Of a DNA stretch of 64,000 bases, positions 1-14,247 are shown one piece after another. A program made the translations under genes and the position numbers. Each line of letters begins with the position of its first letter. Position 1 is the stretch's first letter. The DNA lies in assembly GCF_963576545.1 (NCBI RefSeq), contig NC_083656.1:8250811-8314810 (forward strand). Reading direction: 5' to 3'. The DNA is from Limanda limanda. Its lineage: Eukaryota > Chordata > Actinopteri > Pleuronectiformes > Pleuronectidae. The notes under the pieces were generated by a model. That model ran no database searches. It worked only from the letters and a program-made list of their open reading frames with translations, and was not told the origin of the DNA.

Positions 1-157
1 ACTCATCCGGTCTTATCGAGATAGGCTAACATCAAAGGGGAATGAGGAGGGATTGGGTAAATGGGGGGCTCGCCGTGCCCTCCGTGTAAGAGACTTAGAC
101 GAGCAAATCTTGAATTATTGCCTCATGTAAATAATCTACTTGCCTCTGCTTTTTTTT

Positions 158-177
158 GGGGGGGGGGGGGGGGGGGG
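158..177. repeat. G20 homopolymer
   Basis: Twenty consecutive G residues directly after a T run. Runs of this kind are slippage-prone, and the length may be unreliable in the assembly. A similar G20 lies at the other end of the window (63417-63436). Confidence 0.9.
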
Positions 178-2595
178 TGAGAGAGGAACTCATGAGTCAC
201 TCGGGGCAGAGAACACTCATCGTGCTTTCAAAGCTCTCATATTTCCCTTGATGGGAATCAGCGGTGGGGGCTCCGGCTCCAGGAATGTAAACAACACAAT
301 GTTCCTGACTTGTGAGATCGGCCCAGAACAGTCTGGATGTGCTGGGGGGGGGGTGATGTAACGGTATTAGTTTTTGAGGAGAACACTCATATCCTCTGAA
401 TACAAATGTTGCATTCAGGAAGCTAATTCCCTTGATTTCAATATGATTTGATTTAGCCTGAATAAATAAGTGCCTCTATTAGTCTGAAATTGGAAGGTAT
501 GAAATTGAAAAATAGCACCGAGTGGTATTTAACCAGTGTGTCGGGGTCACATGTTGCATAACACGGGCTGTCCATGCATTAGCAGTATGCACGGCATAGT
601 TGGAATAGCTCTGAACAACAAGGCTGGGTTGTGAAAAGCGGAGGTTATCGGCTGAGGACATTTTGTTCAAAACAATTTCTTTTTCTCCGCTCCCTCCCGT
701 CAGCGAGAGAGCTCAGGCTGCAGTAGATGGAAAAGGGATTTTCTCTCCCTAAATGGCCACGGGGGCCTTTTACGGTGTCACTACTACGGGATCACATGAT
801 GTTTGAGGGTGTAAAGGTCTCCAGGCAGCTGCTCCTTTTCGGATGGGATTTTCGAGGCGTCCAGGAGCAGGGCCCCATGCTGTCTGCACTGAAAGGTGGA
901 GCAAATACTTCTAGGGAGGAAGGGAAAAAATCTCCTCAGTAGCCGTGTGTCTATTTGAAATGGGTTCTGGAGTCCCTCGGCTGCCTTCATGTTATAAACA
1001 CCCACAGTGCTCAGATTCTTCCTTTGTCAAGAAGTCATAACAGGTGTCTCGGGAAGGATTTTTTTTTTTTTTTTTGCTTTTCCCGGTTAGCATATTTTCC
1101 ACTTGCATGGAAAGTTTTTTTTTTTTCTTTATTGGAAACATTCTGCCCTGGGTAGACCCCCGCGCCTTGAGACATGATATGCAGACTTTCTTTGAAGCAG
1201 TAAAGGTTACTTTCACACTCGCTCAAAATTCGGCCATGCCTAGTTAAACCAGGTTGTACACCCCTGGCTGACATGTGTTGGTAAGCCACGGTGCACTTTG
1301 CATACAGATTGCTGCACTCCTGCTGCGAGTACATGCAACAGACACAACAATAGTCAAGTTTTAAAGCAAGAAAAAAAAAAAAAAGTGCCACCTCTGACCT
1401 CCCTTGAAAATGTTTTTTTAATCCTAAAAAGGGAAAAAAGCATTGGCACTGTGCTGCAGAGCCTTTACATAACCACCACCTCCCCCGGGATAACTCCCAA
1501 GCATTTTCTCAACAACCCCTCTCACTCAGTTAATTTAAGGGTGGAATTGCACGTAGCGCCAGTGGGGAATGCTACGGTGCACCTTGAACTATTTACCATC
1601 TCATTGGATTCCCCCCCCCCCCACTGATGTAAATACACCCTCAAATGGACAGTCTTCAATTTACAGTTGAGGTGAAGAAGGGAGCGGAGGACCTCCTAAT
1701 GTGTCGGCTCGTCTCGACTGCAGTTGGGTCAATTTCCCGAGCAAAGTGGACGTGTTTATATAGCCGGCCCCCTGGGAGGCTGTTTGTGTGAGCGACGTGG
1801 AGAATGCACATTATTCATGTCCGCGGCTCCCCAGATAAAGACTCTATCTCGCTGCGTAGCCCGGCTTTGCATCAGGTTACGCACAAGCACGGGAGCTATT
1901 GATGCTTGAAATGGCAGTATGATGGGGAAAATAAAAATAAAAAAAGATAGAATCGGAGTCGAGACTGCTCTTTTGGTTTGTGTTTGGGAAAAAACTCTTT
2001 GCAATTGTTTACTTCCCATTCCCCAATGCCATTTCTGTTGTCTTGACTCATCGTGTTTAGTCTGGTACAGTCGGTTCTAAACTTCGCCGCATGGTTCAGA
2101 CATCAAACATTTAATCAGATGTGCTCGCTCCCTAAACACAGTTATTTAACTATGAGATTTTTGTTTTACACATATTTCTAATTCCCTGAAAAACAAAATG
2201 ATGATGAATATATATTCTATTATTAGTTATTTAGATTTCTTGCTTCCGGTTGCCCAGAAATGAACTCAGGAATTCATATATTTAGAGCAAAGTACTTTTG
2301 ATAATTCTGTCCATGTGCTATCAGCCCTTCTTAAAGCCTCTCCTTTTAATTATTGTCAATAAGCCTCTGCAGCTGCTCTGTGCTCACAAGCGAACAGGTT
2401 GCTAACTTTTCTGTTCTTTGAAAACAGTTGTTCTCAGTTGTCCCCCCCCCCCCTAAACACGTGTTCAGCCCCAGCAGCTGGAAACAAGTTTGATGAGACT
2501 GAACTCAAAACCGTAGATTAATGGTCCTGACACACAAACAATGAGCTTTAAGACACTTTGTTGAGCAAGATTTGAGCCACCGAAAATATGTTAAC

Positions 2596-2786
2596 ATGCA
2601 AAGACTCTGTTTGCATTTTAAATTCATTATTTAAACACAATGTTAGCATGCTAGGTCATGTATGCTTATTTTAGCATGCTAACTACACAATATAGGAAGT
2701 CATATGAAAATACAGATTTGTTTTGCATGTTAGCAGGTTGTGATGTTAACGTATTTTAGCATGCTATGTTATCCATGTTCTTATCT
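2596..2786. repeat. Cluster of AGCATGCTA-type motifs
   Basis: The motif TTAGCATGCTA or close variants occurs at about 2643, 2671, 2728 and 2756, spaced irregularly in AT-rich DNA. The same motif reappears at 14192-14247. Motif clusters like this are familiar in fish interspersed repeats, but I cannot assign a named family. Downstream (2820-2970) the sequence drifts into degenerate TTA/ATT triplets. Confidence 0.45.
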
Positions 2787-3000
2787 TAAACTAGTGCTAC
2801 TCTAATAAACATGTGTATTTTTAAGAGCATTATTATTAGTGGCATTCTTATTAGCATAAAAATTATTATTGTTATTATTAGTATATGTTAGTTTATATTC
2901 TTATTCTTATTGGCATCAGTTTAAGTAGTATTATTTGTCGTATTATTAGCATAAGCATTAATATTAGTAGTATTACATGTTAATCAGATTCATATTATGA

Positions 3001-3318
<318 letters not shown>

Positions 3319-3899
3319 TGAATACACAGTGGTGTGCTTGTAACCTTAGATTTGTCAGCCTGGCAGCCCTGGGAATACAGAGCATAGCTGCACAGCAAGT
3401 TGACACATTACAGTTTTAGGTGTTGTGCATTCATCAGACCTGCCGTGGAAAGAGAAAGGCAGGAGGGATTCATAATATTTGCAGTGTTATCTAGTTGGCC
3501 TAATTTCCTGAGACATATCAAACATCAATTAGAGAGAATTACAAGTAGATGCAATTAACATGTCACAACAAATTATATCAAACAAACGCTGATCGACTCC
3601 CTGGCTCGGAGACAGATTCCAGCATCTAAAAGGAATTGGTGATTGTCCAAATCTAAAATGGCAAATCTGAACTTGAGACGATTATTCACTCCGGATCCGC
3701 TTTTGTTTTATTTTGTGTGTGTTTTTTTAAGTGACTGCAGCAAGTCTCTGAATTTGACATGCAGTGATTAGCTGCTGATAAGGCTTTGGTCTGCTCACGA
3801 TAAACAAAGGAAAAGCATCCAGCTGAAAAATAACTCTACCGAGGAAGAAATGAGAGCAGAAGCTAATTGAGAGGCTGATGTTTGTGAAATCTCTCGCTC

Positions 3900-3948
3900 A
3901 CTCTCTCTCTCTCTCTCTCTCTCTCTTTCGCTCTCTCTCTCATCCGTG
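3900..3948. repeat. CT/GA dinucleotide repeat
   Basis: About 14 CT units with one TTTCG interruption. It is followed within 130 bp by TG-rich stretches (4032-4060) and a GA-rich stretch (4080-4100), so the area is a compound low-complexity zone that produces spurious open frames on both strands. Confidence 0.85.
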
Positions 3949-6900
3949 TGGGGTTTTTTGTTTGTACATGCCAGTACAGTGTGTAGAGTTCGGATTTGTA
4001 CACATGCGCTTGTGTATGCACGCGTATAGATATGTGTGTGTGAGTGTGTCTCTGTGTGTATTTAGCACAAGATGGATACAGAGGGAGGGAGAGAGAGAGC
4101 AGGCAGGCCCCCTCAGGCTGCCACCAGCTCCATGCTTTGGAGACAGTAAACATCCTTTAAAAGGAGACGCGGCTCTGCACCTCCATACAAACACTCTTTA
4201 ATTATCAAGATCAGAAGCATTTGCATAAACTTCACTCACTCACAGACAGCAACTGCCAATTTTATTCTTTTGGCAACAACTTCCCCCTTATTTTATTTTT
4301 TTATCTTTTGTACTTGTTGCAAAAAATAAATAAAAAAAGACTTCTCCAATTGAGTCAATTACACCAACCTTGAAAACTGTAATCTCAGATTTTTTAAATG
4401 GATTATTTCTCTGTCTTGTCATTACACCAGCTAAAGCCATGGGTTTAGTGGGTCTGCCTCAGTTAAGACATAGACCTTGACAAGGATTTGTCATGTTTTA
4501 TTTAGCGAGACATTGAAGAAACTGCCGCAAGGTGCGCGGCCACTCCTTGGGGAAATCAGATGGAGAAGGAGATTCTTAGTCCGGGCGTTTTCTGGAAAAA
4601 GAGCCGTCATGGCCTCTGCGCCGTGAGAGAAGCATTCAGTCAACTAAATTGCTCTTATAATGGCACGGTCGACTCCAGTCAAATGTTATTCTACTCTGTT
4701 TACTTGGATATTTACCCCGTTCAGAGGGGAGATGTAGATCTGATTCCGAAACGCTCAAGATAACCAGAGTGTTTTCGTCCCACACCCAGAAGTCTCACAA
4801 ACAGTTTCTGTCAATATATACCTTAAAGCGATGACTTTTTCCACATTTCACTTTCACTTGATGGTGTTCTTTTATGAAAAATGTATAATGCATAACCGGC
4901 TCCCAGATTATCACATTGTAGCACCTGCAGTATGCGAAAACTTCAAACCGTGCTGTATTGTGGAAGCTGAACCTTCAAACACGAATGATATGCACCGCAG
5001 CACTGAATCCACATCAAAGGGCCCGGTGACTAAATGAGATGCTCGATCCAGGGCAGGTTTGCTCGGGAGCGCCATCGCCGCTGGAGGAGAGGGAGAGGTG
5101 TTCAGAGGATTTCCACTGGAATCGCTGCACACGCTGGGAAAACCCAGGGTGTGGGAAGATCAATGCCTCCGTCAGTAGAGCTCGTGCTCTCCTCCACAAT
5201 CCGGCCGCTTCATCGGAGGCTGTAATAGGTTAAATACTACCGCTTCATCCCCAGTTCAGATTTCTGCACTATCAAGGAAAACCTAAACCTTGGCTTTAGG
5301 AAGATGCAGAATCAATGGTAATTGGATTTAGTCAAATGAGAATTGACCAAGCCGAAGCTTAGATGGATAAGTATTGTTTTCCTCTAACCGCTGCCTCTGC
5401 CCCTGCTCTTTGATTCAAATCATCCATAGCGGTGTTTGCTAGTCGTCGATTGGCTGCGCTCGGCGTTATCTTTAGTGCTGGGACATTGCTTTTTTTTGTT
5501 GTTTTCATCTTTCATGGGTTACGGCTCCTGTCACAACTTATCCATATTCAAAGCAGACAAACTAGAAGATCCAAGGTAGATGCATCAACACACTTGTACT
5601 TCTTCTTTAGCTTTGCACTCCTCGATAAGCTTTAGATCTTGTTTAGATCTCGTCAGTGAAGTAGCGGGCTTGTACTCAGAGCTTCCTGGCTCTGATTCTA
5701 AAGGGGGGGGGGAGGGAGGGAAAGCAGTGATAGAAGTGTGCTGGAGGTTGTTGTCTTTGCCCAGGCTCAACCGAACACCATGCCCTGAAGGGGGCATCCG
5801 ACATAAAGGCTCACCTCGTGGATGTTGTGGAGCTGTAAGGTAACAGAAACCAGCCCAGCGTTGTTTGCTCACATTCAGCCCAGCACTTCAAAGGGCTCTC
5901 TCCTCAGATTGAGTTCAGCGGGAAACCACAATCATATTTATTTCAGTCATTTACAGAGTTAAAGGGGAAGAGAGAAACAACTATGGGCTTTGTGGGCATG
6001 TGATCCAGAATTTGGTACCGCTGAGCACGCACGGTGTTTATCACAGGTGACAGAATCCGTGGGGGGGGGACTCGGTTGACTGCAGGGCTGTATCAAGAAG
6101 CACAGTCAATTCATTTAGACAGAACATCAAAGTCCTCCAACAGCTCCTTGGGGCCCAGAGATTGAAGTCTGAGCAGAGACAGGCTCATAGGGAGTTATTG
6201 CCTCTGCCAGCGAAGTAGATCCGACTCCAAGTGCCTGGTGTAAACCGTGCATTCTCATTATGATCGCCACAAATCAACACCATTGACGTATTTTACATCT
6301 TTGCACTGTAAGCAGTCTTTTGTAGCCGTTCACCAAAGGGACAAATTGCCTCGTGTGTAAGTGCTCCGGTCGTGAATGTGTCACAAAAAGTTATGATTAA
6401 GTACGTTCCCTCCTCTTTTATTTAGATTTTGCGTGGCACTTGAACGCTGCCTCATCAATTCACTGTGATGTCTTAATTATTGTTTAGAACTTTTGAGAAA
6501 TCGTCCGTCTCTGTTATGGTTATGATGCCTGTTCAACATTTCCTCAGACTTGGTCAATCGTGGAAAAGGGGTGAATGGGGCCCAGGCTTGGATGTTGGCT
6601 CTGAGCTCTTAATTGGAAATGCATGTGCACCGCGCTGTTCAAAAGTTGTATTTAGAGAAGCAGGAAAAAAAAAAAAAAATTCCCCCTCAGCACTACTTGA
6701 CTTAGAGAGAGGTCCTCACCAGCTCATATTTTGTAGGGGAATACTTAAAACTGGGTTTGATGTCTCATTGAAGGCATTGACTTATTTCTCCGGGTTGAAA
6801 ATATTCCATGACCTAATGTTTGGCTTGTGCAGCTCGTTTTGTTAAATAAATAAAGAACAGCAGCTCGCCTCCATTCGAATGAGCTCAATGAAGAAATACC

Positions 6901-7834
6901 TACGTCTGGTACCACTTAGGGAAAAGAGGACAGTTAAGGAGAAAGAGTGGAGCTCTTTGTGTTCAAACTATGTGCCTGAACTTTTCTGGAGGATGTGCTT
7001 ATACGCTAAAAGAGGGCATTCACTCTTTCCCTCTAGCGTTCTGTTTTCCTCTCTTGCTTTCTCCTCACCCCTTTATGATATAGTGTCAAGGCAAATATCC
7101 TTTGTCTGGAAAGGGACTTGAAGGGCTGTTGACACGTTTGACGGCCGACCTTTCTCTGGCTTGTCGGGGATCTGCGTGAGACCTTTTTTTGTTTTTGTTT
7201 TTGATCACACCGAGCGGGCTCGTAGCCGCATAGATCTCGCCGCAGCTGTGCTGGAACGAGCATGCTAATGACCGATTAAAACCTGAACCCTGGTGGGCCT
7301 TTGAGTTCCTCGCCGCAGAAATCAAGCCTCTCAAGTATGCGCCTGTTGTTAAAGCAAAAGCCTCTTGTTTGTTTTAAGACAGGTTAATTGCAGAACCACT
7401 GTTAGCACCCGCGCCGAGACGCTTTTATGGCACCGGGGTCTCGGCGTTTCCTTCCCCCATTACGAACCAGCGGAAGGTCACAGTCTGTTAAGCCTCTTGT
7501 GAGAGATGCATGGAACCAAATGGATTTTTCTTTTCTCTCTCTCTCTCCCCTTCCTCCTTCCCATCTCCACTCATTCTCGTCCTTCCAGGTGTGCAAGTGT
7601 GCTCTTTGGGGTGTTGGGGGGGGGGGGGGGAGGCTGCCATTGTTTTTTACCCGCCACGAGCAGCGGAAGCGAAGAACGGCTCATTCGCTTTGATGAGTGA
7701 TGTGTTCATGCGTGGGCTTCAATGTCACCCGCCATGAGGCAGCTGTGAAGTCGCGGCTCACGTTTTGTGGTGCCATTTACTCAATGATGAAGTGGGGGGG
7801 GGGATCTCCGTTGGTTCCACATCCAGCTCCGGTT

Positions 7835-7859
7835 CACACACACACACACACACACACAC
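7835..7859. repeat. CA dinucleotide microsatellite
   Basis: About 12 perfect CA units. A short G run precedes it (7793-7803) and an 18-C run follows 180 bp downstream. Confidence 0.9.
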
Positions 7860-8036
7860 GTGTACGAGCGCACACTGTCTCCAGCACGTGTTCCTCCCAC
7901 CTCAACTCTATTGTGACTGTGTGTCACAGCTAATACTAGTGTGCATTAAATCTCTAGCTCTGTGATCACAATGATAAAGGTTGACTGGGCAATTATGCAT
8001 GGCTTTGTCAACATCAGGACTTGTTAACAGCTGATG

Positions 8037-8054
8037 CCCCCCCCCCCCCCCCCC
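8037..8054. repeat. C18 homopolymer
   Basis: Eighteen consecutive C residues, a slippage-prone tract whose exact length may vary or be mis-assembled. Confidence 0.9.
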
Positions 8055-10369
8055 GCCGCAGAACGCCGCCTTTCCCTCTGTTTCCTCAAATTAGATTTTC
8101 ATATGAGAATAATTTGTTTGATTTCATTTTCCTCTCAGATAGGCACGATTTGAGTTACCCTGGTGAGAAATGGCACAGATTTCTGTATAGGTGACATATT
8201 ACCGTCCCGGTTGAAGTTAATTTGCCGTCAAATTTGCGACTTAATTCAAACTGCCAAAGGGAAGACATGGGGAGTAGATTGTAACTCATAAGTATGCATT
8301 GGAAAGAGTGTTGATTAACATTGAGGGCTCGAGAGACACACTCACTCAATGTGTATCATCTGGCCTCAGAGGCTGGCGGTGGAATTGAACGTGATATCTT
8401 GCATAACGTGTCCTTGCTTTAAGTCCTTGATTCCCGGCTCAGGAAGAAAGGCTGCACCATTGGCTTGCTTGCTCTTTGTTTGGCTGTTGTACAGTTTCCC
8501 GAGCTCCAGGCGAGCTCTGAGTAAAATCTGAAAGGACCTGTGAAACAGGCAGTTGTCTATATACCTGGCAGCTTTCGCACATCAAATTACAGAGTGATAT
8601 TCTGCACAGAACACTCTGTACGCCTGACACGTTGCTGGATTCTGCGGTTAAATCCTTGTACTCGTATGCAATGAACAAAAAAGTGCTCACACGGCTGTGA
8701 TGCCTTTCAGACTGTGAACAAATGTTCATTAAATTAACTTTTGCTTGGAATCATGCTTTGACACAGGTCAAGTAAGTGATGAATGAAAGGAAGATTGTGC
8801 ATTTTACACAACTGTTCTACATTTTCATATGATTATTGAACGATGCCCTTCTCTCATATTTCCCCGCAGAATGTCGGTGGCAGTAGTATTTATTTGGCAC
8901 ATTCTCAGCATGCTCCCACTCTTGTGGTTGAAGTGTTGCATAGCAACTGAGAAAACAGCTTTAAATATTTGGTTAAAAAGGTTTTAAGAAAATAAAGAAC
9001 AGACTGCAATTACTGTTCATTTCTCCCGAGTTCATAAGTTTAAGGAGCTGCAGAATTTGTGCCAAGTAATAAATGAAATACCAAATTAGGCTTTGTGCTT
9101 GCTTGGAAACGGTGTGTGTAGAATCTTGCGTTCCCCTTCTGCCAATTCAGTTATTCATCTATAGCGATTTTGTTTACTGAATAAATGCTGGCAGCTGTCT
9201 GCACCTCCACTAATTCACAACTGTTTTTGAAACAAAGCTCACAGCAGTTTTTCAGAGAGTGCAGCTTGGCTCGGTTTTAAAGTCAACTGAGTATACCTGT
9301 GACAGGATGGAAAATGTGTAGGTGAGTGCAAATTTGAAGTGATGTGCCTCAGGAAAACGGATGGGGATGGAGCGACGGGGATGGGGGCGCGTGTGGAGAG
9401 AGAGAAGGCTGGATGACGCACAGCAGGTGACAGACAGACACTAATAGTAATGGCTCTTATCAGTGCTTCGCTCGCTCCCTCTTTTCACATGGGCTCTGAC
9501 ATCCTCCTCCTACTCCACCCCCTCCATCTAGCAGGGGGTGCTGGGAGCTCGCTGGGATGTGCAGCCCGCTCAGACGGAAAGAGCCTGCCAAACACCGGTC
9601 CCCTCACATATAAATTGCATCATTAACATCGCCTAGATTATTCCAAGCTCTCCCACAGGGTTTATGGCAGCACTGGCTCAACTTAACTATTTGACTCACT
9701 GAAGACATTCAGGTTTCCTGCGTGATGCCGTGCTTAGATCTGTGGTGAAATGCAGCGACTCTATTCTCTCTCAAGGTTTTAAACAAATCCAGAAGAGATA
9801 TGTCTGTTTTTTTTCCACACTGACAGGCTATAAAGAGCATTAGACTAAATAATAAGCCTGTCTTGAGTTGTCAAAACTGAAGGTGTGTGTTGTCATGAAT
9901 GCTCAAGTCAAATCTATGGCAAGAAATAAGTGCTGAAGAACATGGCTGAACTCCATTTTACAGTAATGGTAATGATATTTTTCTACTTTTTCTAATCACA
10001 ATATCATAACCATAATCAAATTAGTGTTCAGTCAGACTCTAAGTTGACAAGCAACCAACATACATATATTTTACTGACTGTCAGTTATAATATATGTATA
10101 TCACATTACAGAGATTAAAAAAAACAATTACATAAAATAATCAACTTGAACAAACAGAAACTTTTTTTGTTAGAAACTAATTTTTTTATTTCTTTATTTT
10201 TATATTTTTTGTGAATTAACCTGGTAAAAGTATTATGTCAAACAATACCAAGGTATTATTCCATGATGATATTGTTTACGCAGTTGATGAGTCCCAACAG
10301 CAGCTGCTGCCGAGCGCTGGTCATCTGTTTATTCTAAATGTATTAATATTGAACAGATCACAAATCCAA

Positions 10370-10480
10370 ATCGCACCAAATTCGACACGGCACTAACTTG
10401 GGACATAAACAACACTCGTGCCAAGTGTGAAGCTGATTAGATGAACGATTCTCGAAATATGTGAACCACATACAGACGTC
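10370..10480. repeat. Probable fish interspersed repeat fragment
   Basis: Contains wording such as GCCAAGTGTGAAGCTGATTA followed by GATGAACGATTCTCGA, which I recognise as recurring in many teleost introns. No termini, target duplication or coding potential are visible, so the class is unassigned. Confidence 0.4.
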
Positions 10481-10648
10481 TCCCATGAATTATTGGATCC
10501 ATTGATTGTAAAATGAATATCTGATTAGAAAATTAATAATAGGCTAAATCAACAGAATAACCAAATATATTATAACACATTCAAATTCAACAAATTGATT
10601 GATAGTAAACAGTCTTTCAGTCCTAATTATAAATCCAGGAAGATGTTA

Positions 10649-10715
10649 TTACATAACGTTACATGTCATTCGGCAGACGCTTTTATCCAAAGCGACTTAC
10701 AATTAGTGCATTCAA
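10649..10715. repeat. Fish-wide repeat segment (GCAGACGCTTTTATCC type)
   Basis: The stretch GCAGACGCTTTTATCC followed by AAAGCGACTTACAA is a strongly conserved block of a widespread teleost interspersed repeat. Only this block is clear; the flanks fade into intronic sequence, suggesting an old truncated copy. I associate the block with SINE-type elements but am not certain of the class. Confidence 0.65.
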
Positions 10716-13020
10716 CATCTATTTATTAATTCACATCAAGCTCTTTACAGTAAACGTAATCACCGAACACTTCCTCTCTGTGTTGCTCATCATCCAGAGG
10801 TGCACCTTGATGCCTCTGATCAGCTCCTAAGCCCTGTTGACATCTGCAGCAGAGCTGGATGGAGCCTCCTCCTCAGATCAGTTGGCAATTAACGCTGTAA
10901 TTACTGCTGGAGTTCAGGGTTAAGCTCTGAGTTAAAGGTTGGAGCAGCAAACATTTGATATGATCCTCTTACTCTATTATCCGTTCTCACTACTACAAGG
11001 TTTTACCTCATGGGGAGAATACATTACATAAAGCCCCCCTGGCAATTACTCCTCAATGAATATCCTCACGGTGTATAGTCCATATGATTAATCTGGAATC
11101 CCCTCTGCCCCCGTCCAACCGCAGGCCCGGCTCTGCTTACCATGCAAGTTTAATTTTCACCTGAACAAATGACTCCTTTAGACAAAAAGTGCCAACCTTT
11201 TACTTTTACTGGCTGCTTGGGAGAGAGAGAAAACACACACAGGAGAACGGGAGAGGGAGAGCACCACCTCCTGCAGTAATAACAGATATCCCAACAAGGA
11301 GAGAAAGGAGGGTTGGGGTCGGAGTGGTTTGGGTGGTGGTGGTTTTTTGGAAGGAGGGGATGCTTTAATAGACTTGAATAAAAGAACATTTATTTTTGTG
11401 CTTCGGCCTGTAACAGCCTCAGGAAATAGTTCAGTCTCTTGATCGGGAGCAAATCCTATTAACTTACAGTGCTCTCACTCAGGGTAATGGGCTCCACCTT
11501 GAGCCTTGGGAGAGCACTTTTCCCTCTGACACATTGATACCGGTGTCTGGAGGGCTCGGCGTTGGGTAGTCTAACACTCGGGCAGAGACTAATCAAGTCA
11601 AACAATCTGCCGGGCTGGAGCAACACGGAGCGAGGATGTTGATATCCAGCGAGCTCATTCAACAGGCCCCTTCACACGTTCCTAACCCAATACCAAAGGA
11701 TCAGTGCACGGGATCAGTTCAAGATCAGGTTATTCGAGCCCCTGAGAATTGTAAAGCGATCCCCGAGCAGCTTTTGCTTTCTCAGGAGCTATCGGAGCTG
11801 TCGGCTCTGTTATAGACTGCGAGGGCCGGGGCCAAAGGGAACTCCTGGGGTCTCCATTTATTTCCGTCCAGCAGGGGAAGGACTGTGCGAGGGAAAGTGT
11901 TTGCACTGTATGTTTGTGTGTGAAAGTGAAAAAGGAGAAACTCAATTTACAGTATGTGGGTAACCACGTCCCCAAAGCCAAACGGTGCAGAAACTCCAAT
12001 ATCTCTAAGTGAAAACGTCGGCCCCTCCAGTTTATTATTTTCTGTCAGGAATCTGATGTTTCAGAAATTGCTGCAGTTGGTTTAACGCTGCCACACACTG
12101 TAATTAGCCCACTGCGAGAACCTCCGGAGAAAAGGGAGCTCTCTATCAAAGCATAACTACTCCAATTAAGAGACTGAAAATCGACTTTGTGGGTGGCAAC
12201 AGATTCCCCTTCGGCTAATAAGCAGCAAATTGCTCATTTCCGCACACGTCCAACATGTTTTTTTGTGCGCCGACACCGAAACGTGTCCTAAACATGACCA
12301 GATTTGACGCTACGTGACTTCACTGATGGATCGCCACAGCCTGGATCCGCTCATAAATCCATGTTCAATGGCATGTTCTTCTCCTGTCACCATTACCCCT
12401 TGTGCCTGCTGTCATCCAGCTGTCTTATGTCTGCAGAGTTACAGTGTGCACCTGTCAGGTACAATTTATGGAAAGCAATTTGTTGTGTACCATGGGACTT
12501 TCAGTTTCTTGAGAAGCTTTTTTTTTTCCTCTGTTTTTCTGTATTTGCTGCACTCGCCCGTGTCTCTTGGACCATTTCTTTCCAAGTGTGCGAATCGACT
12601 ATCTCCGGCTCCTGTGATTTGTTTTGTGCCCAGATGAGTTGAAGGATTACAAGCCCCCTTTTGGGGTTTTAGATTGTCTGAAAAGTGCATTGTCTCTGAG
12701 CTGAGGACAAGGCTGTTTTCCCCGGGTTTGGAGGTACATGGCTTTAGAGGAAGTTAGTTCTTCTCAGGCAAGTTTGCGATAAGCTGTCTTGATAAAATGA
12801 GGAAATGAATGCGCAGCAATTAGATGTTTGTTCGAGTTATTGTTGCACGATTGAGCTGCTGCTTGTGCTCTCAGCGAGGATTATCGCCCTTAAGAGAGGG
12901 GGGGGGACATTACCAAATGACAGCCTCTCGTGTCGAACAAGTCAAGCTGATTCAGTGAATATAGACGAGGTTCCCACCAAATGTTCTCCTGCATGTTAAG
13001 GGAGCGGCGTTAACCTTGTT

Positions 13021-13240
13021 TTGATTTGCATCTCCTTAGCAATTAAGATAATATGTCGTAATTAGAATTTTAATGTACCGCTGTGAGATTTTTGATAATT
13101 ACACAGAATTCTCTGCGGTGATTTTCTCTTTGCCTGCTTGTCTTCACAGATGAATTCATGGCTGATTAGATCACTGCTCTAATCAGATTTGAGCTACATT
13201 GTAAGACATCTTCCCACATGTCTCGCTCAAGCTGAGTTAC
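13021..13240. other. Candidate conserved non-coding element
   Basis: AT-rich, free of simple repeats, and dense in TAAT/ATTA cores (TTGATTTGCAT, GTAATTAGA, TGATAATTACA, TCTAATCAGA), including an octamer-like ATTTGCAT. This is the texture of developmental enhancers in large vertebrate introns. The call rests on composition only; no alignment is available. Confidence 0.25.
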
Positions 13241-14191
13241 TCAGTGTTACTGTGAAACAGTTAATGTGGAGACGCCAATGTTTGATAAGGAGTTTATGAA
13301 TTGTACTTAGGCAAGCAGCAGGTTCCTCCATCGCAGCAGATGAAAAACCAAGGTGGACCTTGTAATTAAAATTACAATCTGCAAGATCCCCGCCCTGGTT
13401 GATTTGGCGACACCTGTAGTTACCGGTGGCACCTGACAGCTCTCTGCGGCTGCTCCGTCTTGTTTCATTACTCCCTGCAATATCTCACACTGATCCACGG
13501 TTGAAGAATGCAGAGAATCACTGTTGCCTTGTTTTATAAACACTTTTGATTAAAAGAGGCGCTAACTGCTAAGCTCGCTGACATTTCCTGCACTTCCTGT
13601 GACTTCATTATAAAAGTCAAAACTTCAAATATGTAAATATTACAAAACTTTCAACAGTGTTCCTGTGGTTCAGTCATTAATACCTAATTACCTCATTTGG
13701 TGACAGTCATTTATCAGACATTTATTTCAGTGTAAATCTTCGAGGTTGTGTTGGTTAACTGAATGTGTGTCTGGTGCTGTGCCTCCTTTACTCATTTACT
13801 ATTTTGTAGTAAAAACAGGACATTCTGAACTTTATTGCCAGATGTTGTGTTACAACACATCTAGTTATAGCCAGAAGTAGTAAATACTGAACATTGTTAT
13901 TCCATTTTAGTGCACCAGCCTTTATCTTGCACAAGTTTCACAGTCAAACTTTCCTAATAGTTTTGGTCACAGCTGCTAAAAGGTGATGAATTGACCTTAA
14001 GTCTTCACCATCAGTAGTAGCGCTGTAGATTTCTTGACAATTATTAAATGAAATGATAAAGGATTGTGAAGCGTTTACATCTGGTTCTCACCTAGCATCA
14101 CAATAGATCATTTACACTTGTCCAAAGGGACCGACACTTACCGTCGGTGGTAATGAAAAGCTACTGTTACAATCTTAGCTAGCATTGAATT

Positions 14192-14247
14192 TATAATATG
14201 ACATAACATGCTAAAATTAGCATGTTAATGTGCTATAATCTAATGCT
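14192..14247. repeat. Second AGCATG-type motif fragment
   Basis: Carries CATGCTAAAATTAGCATG and a neighbouring CTAGCATT, related to the cluster at 2596-2786. No termini are visible. Confidence 0.35.

Noticed and set aside
7033..7334. Minus-strand frames of 76-82 codons at 7.0-7.3 kb
   Set aside because: Overlapping frames with no domain, no splice signals and no similarity that I recognise.
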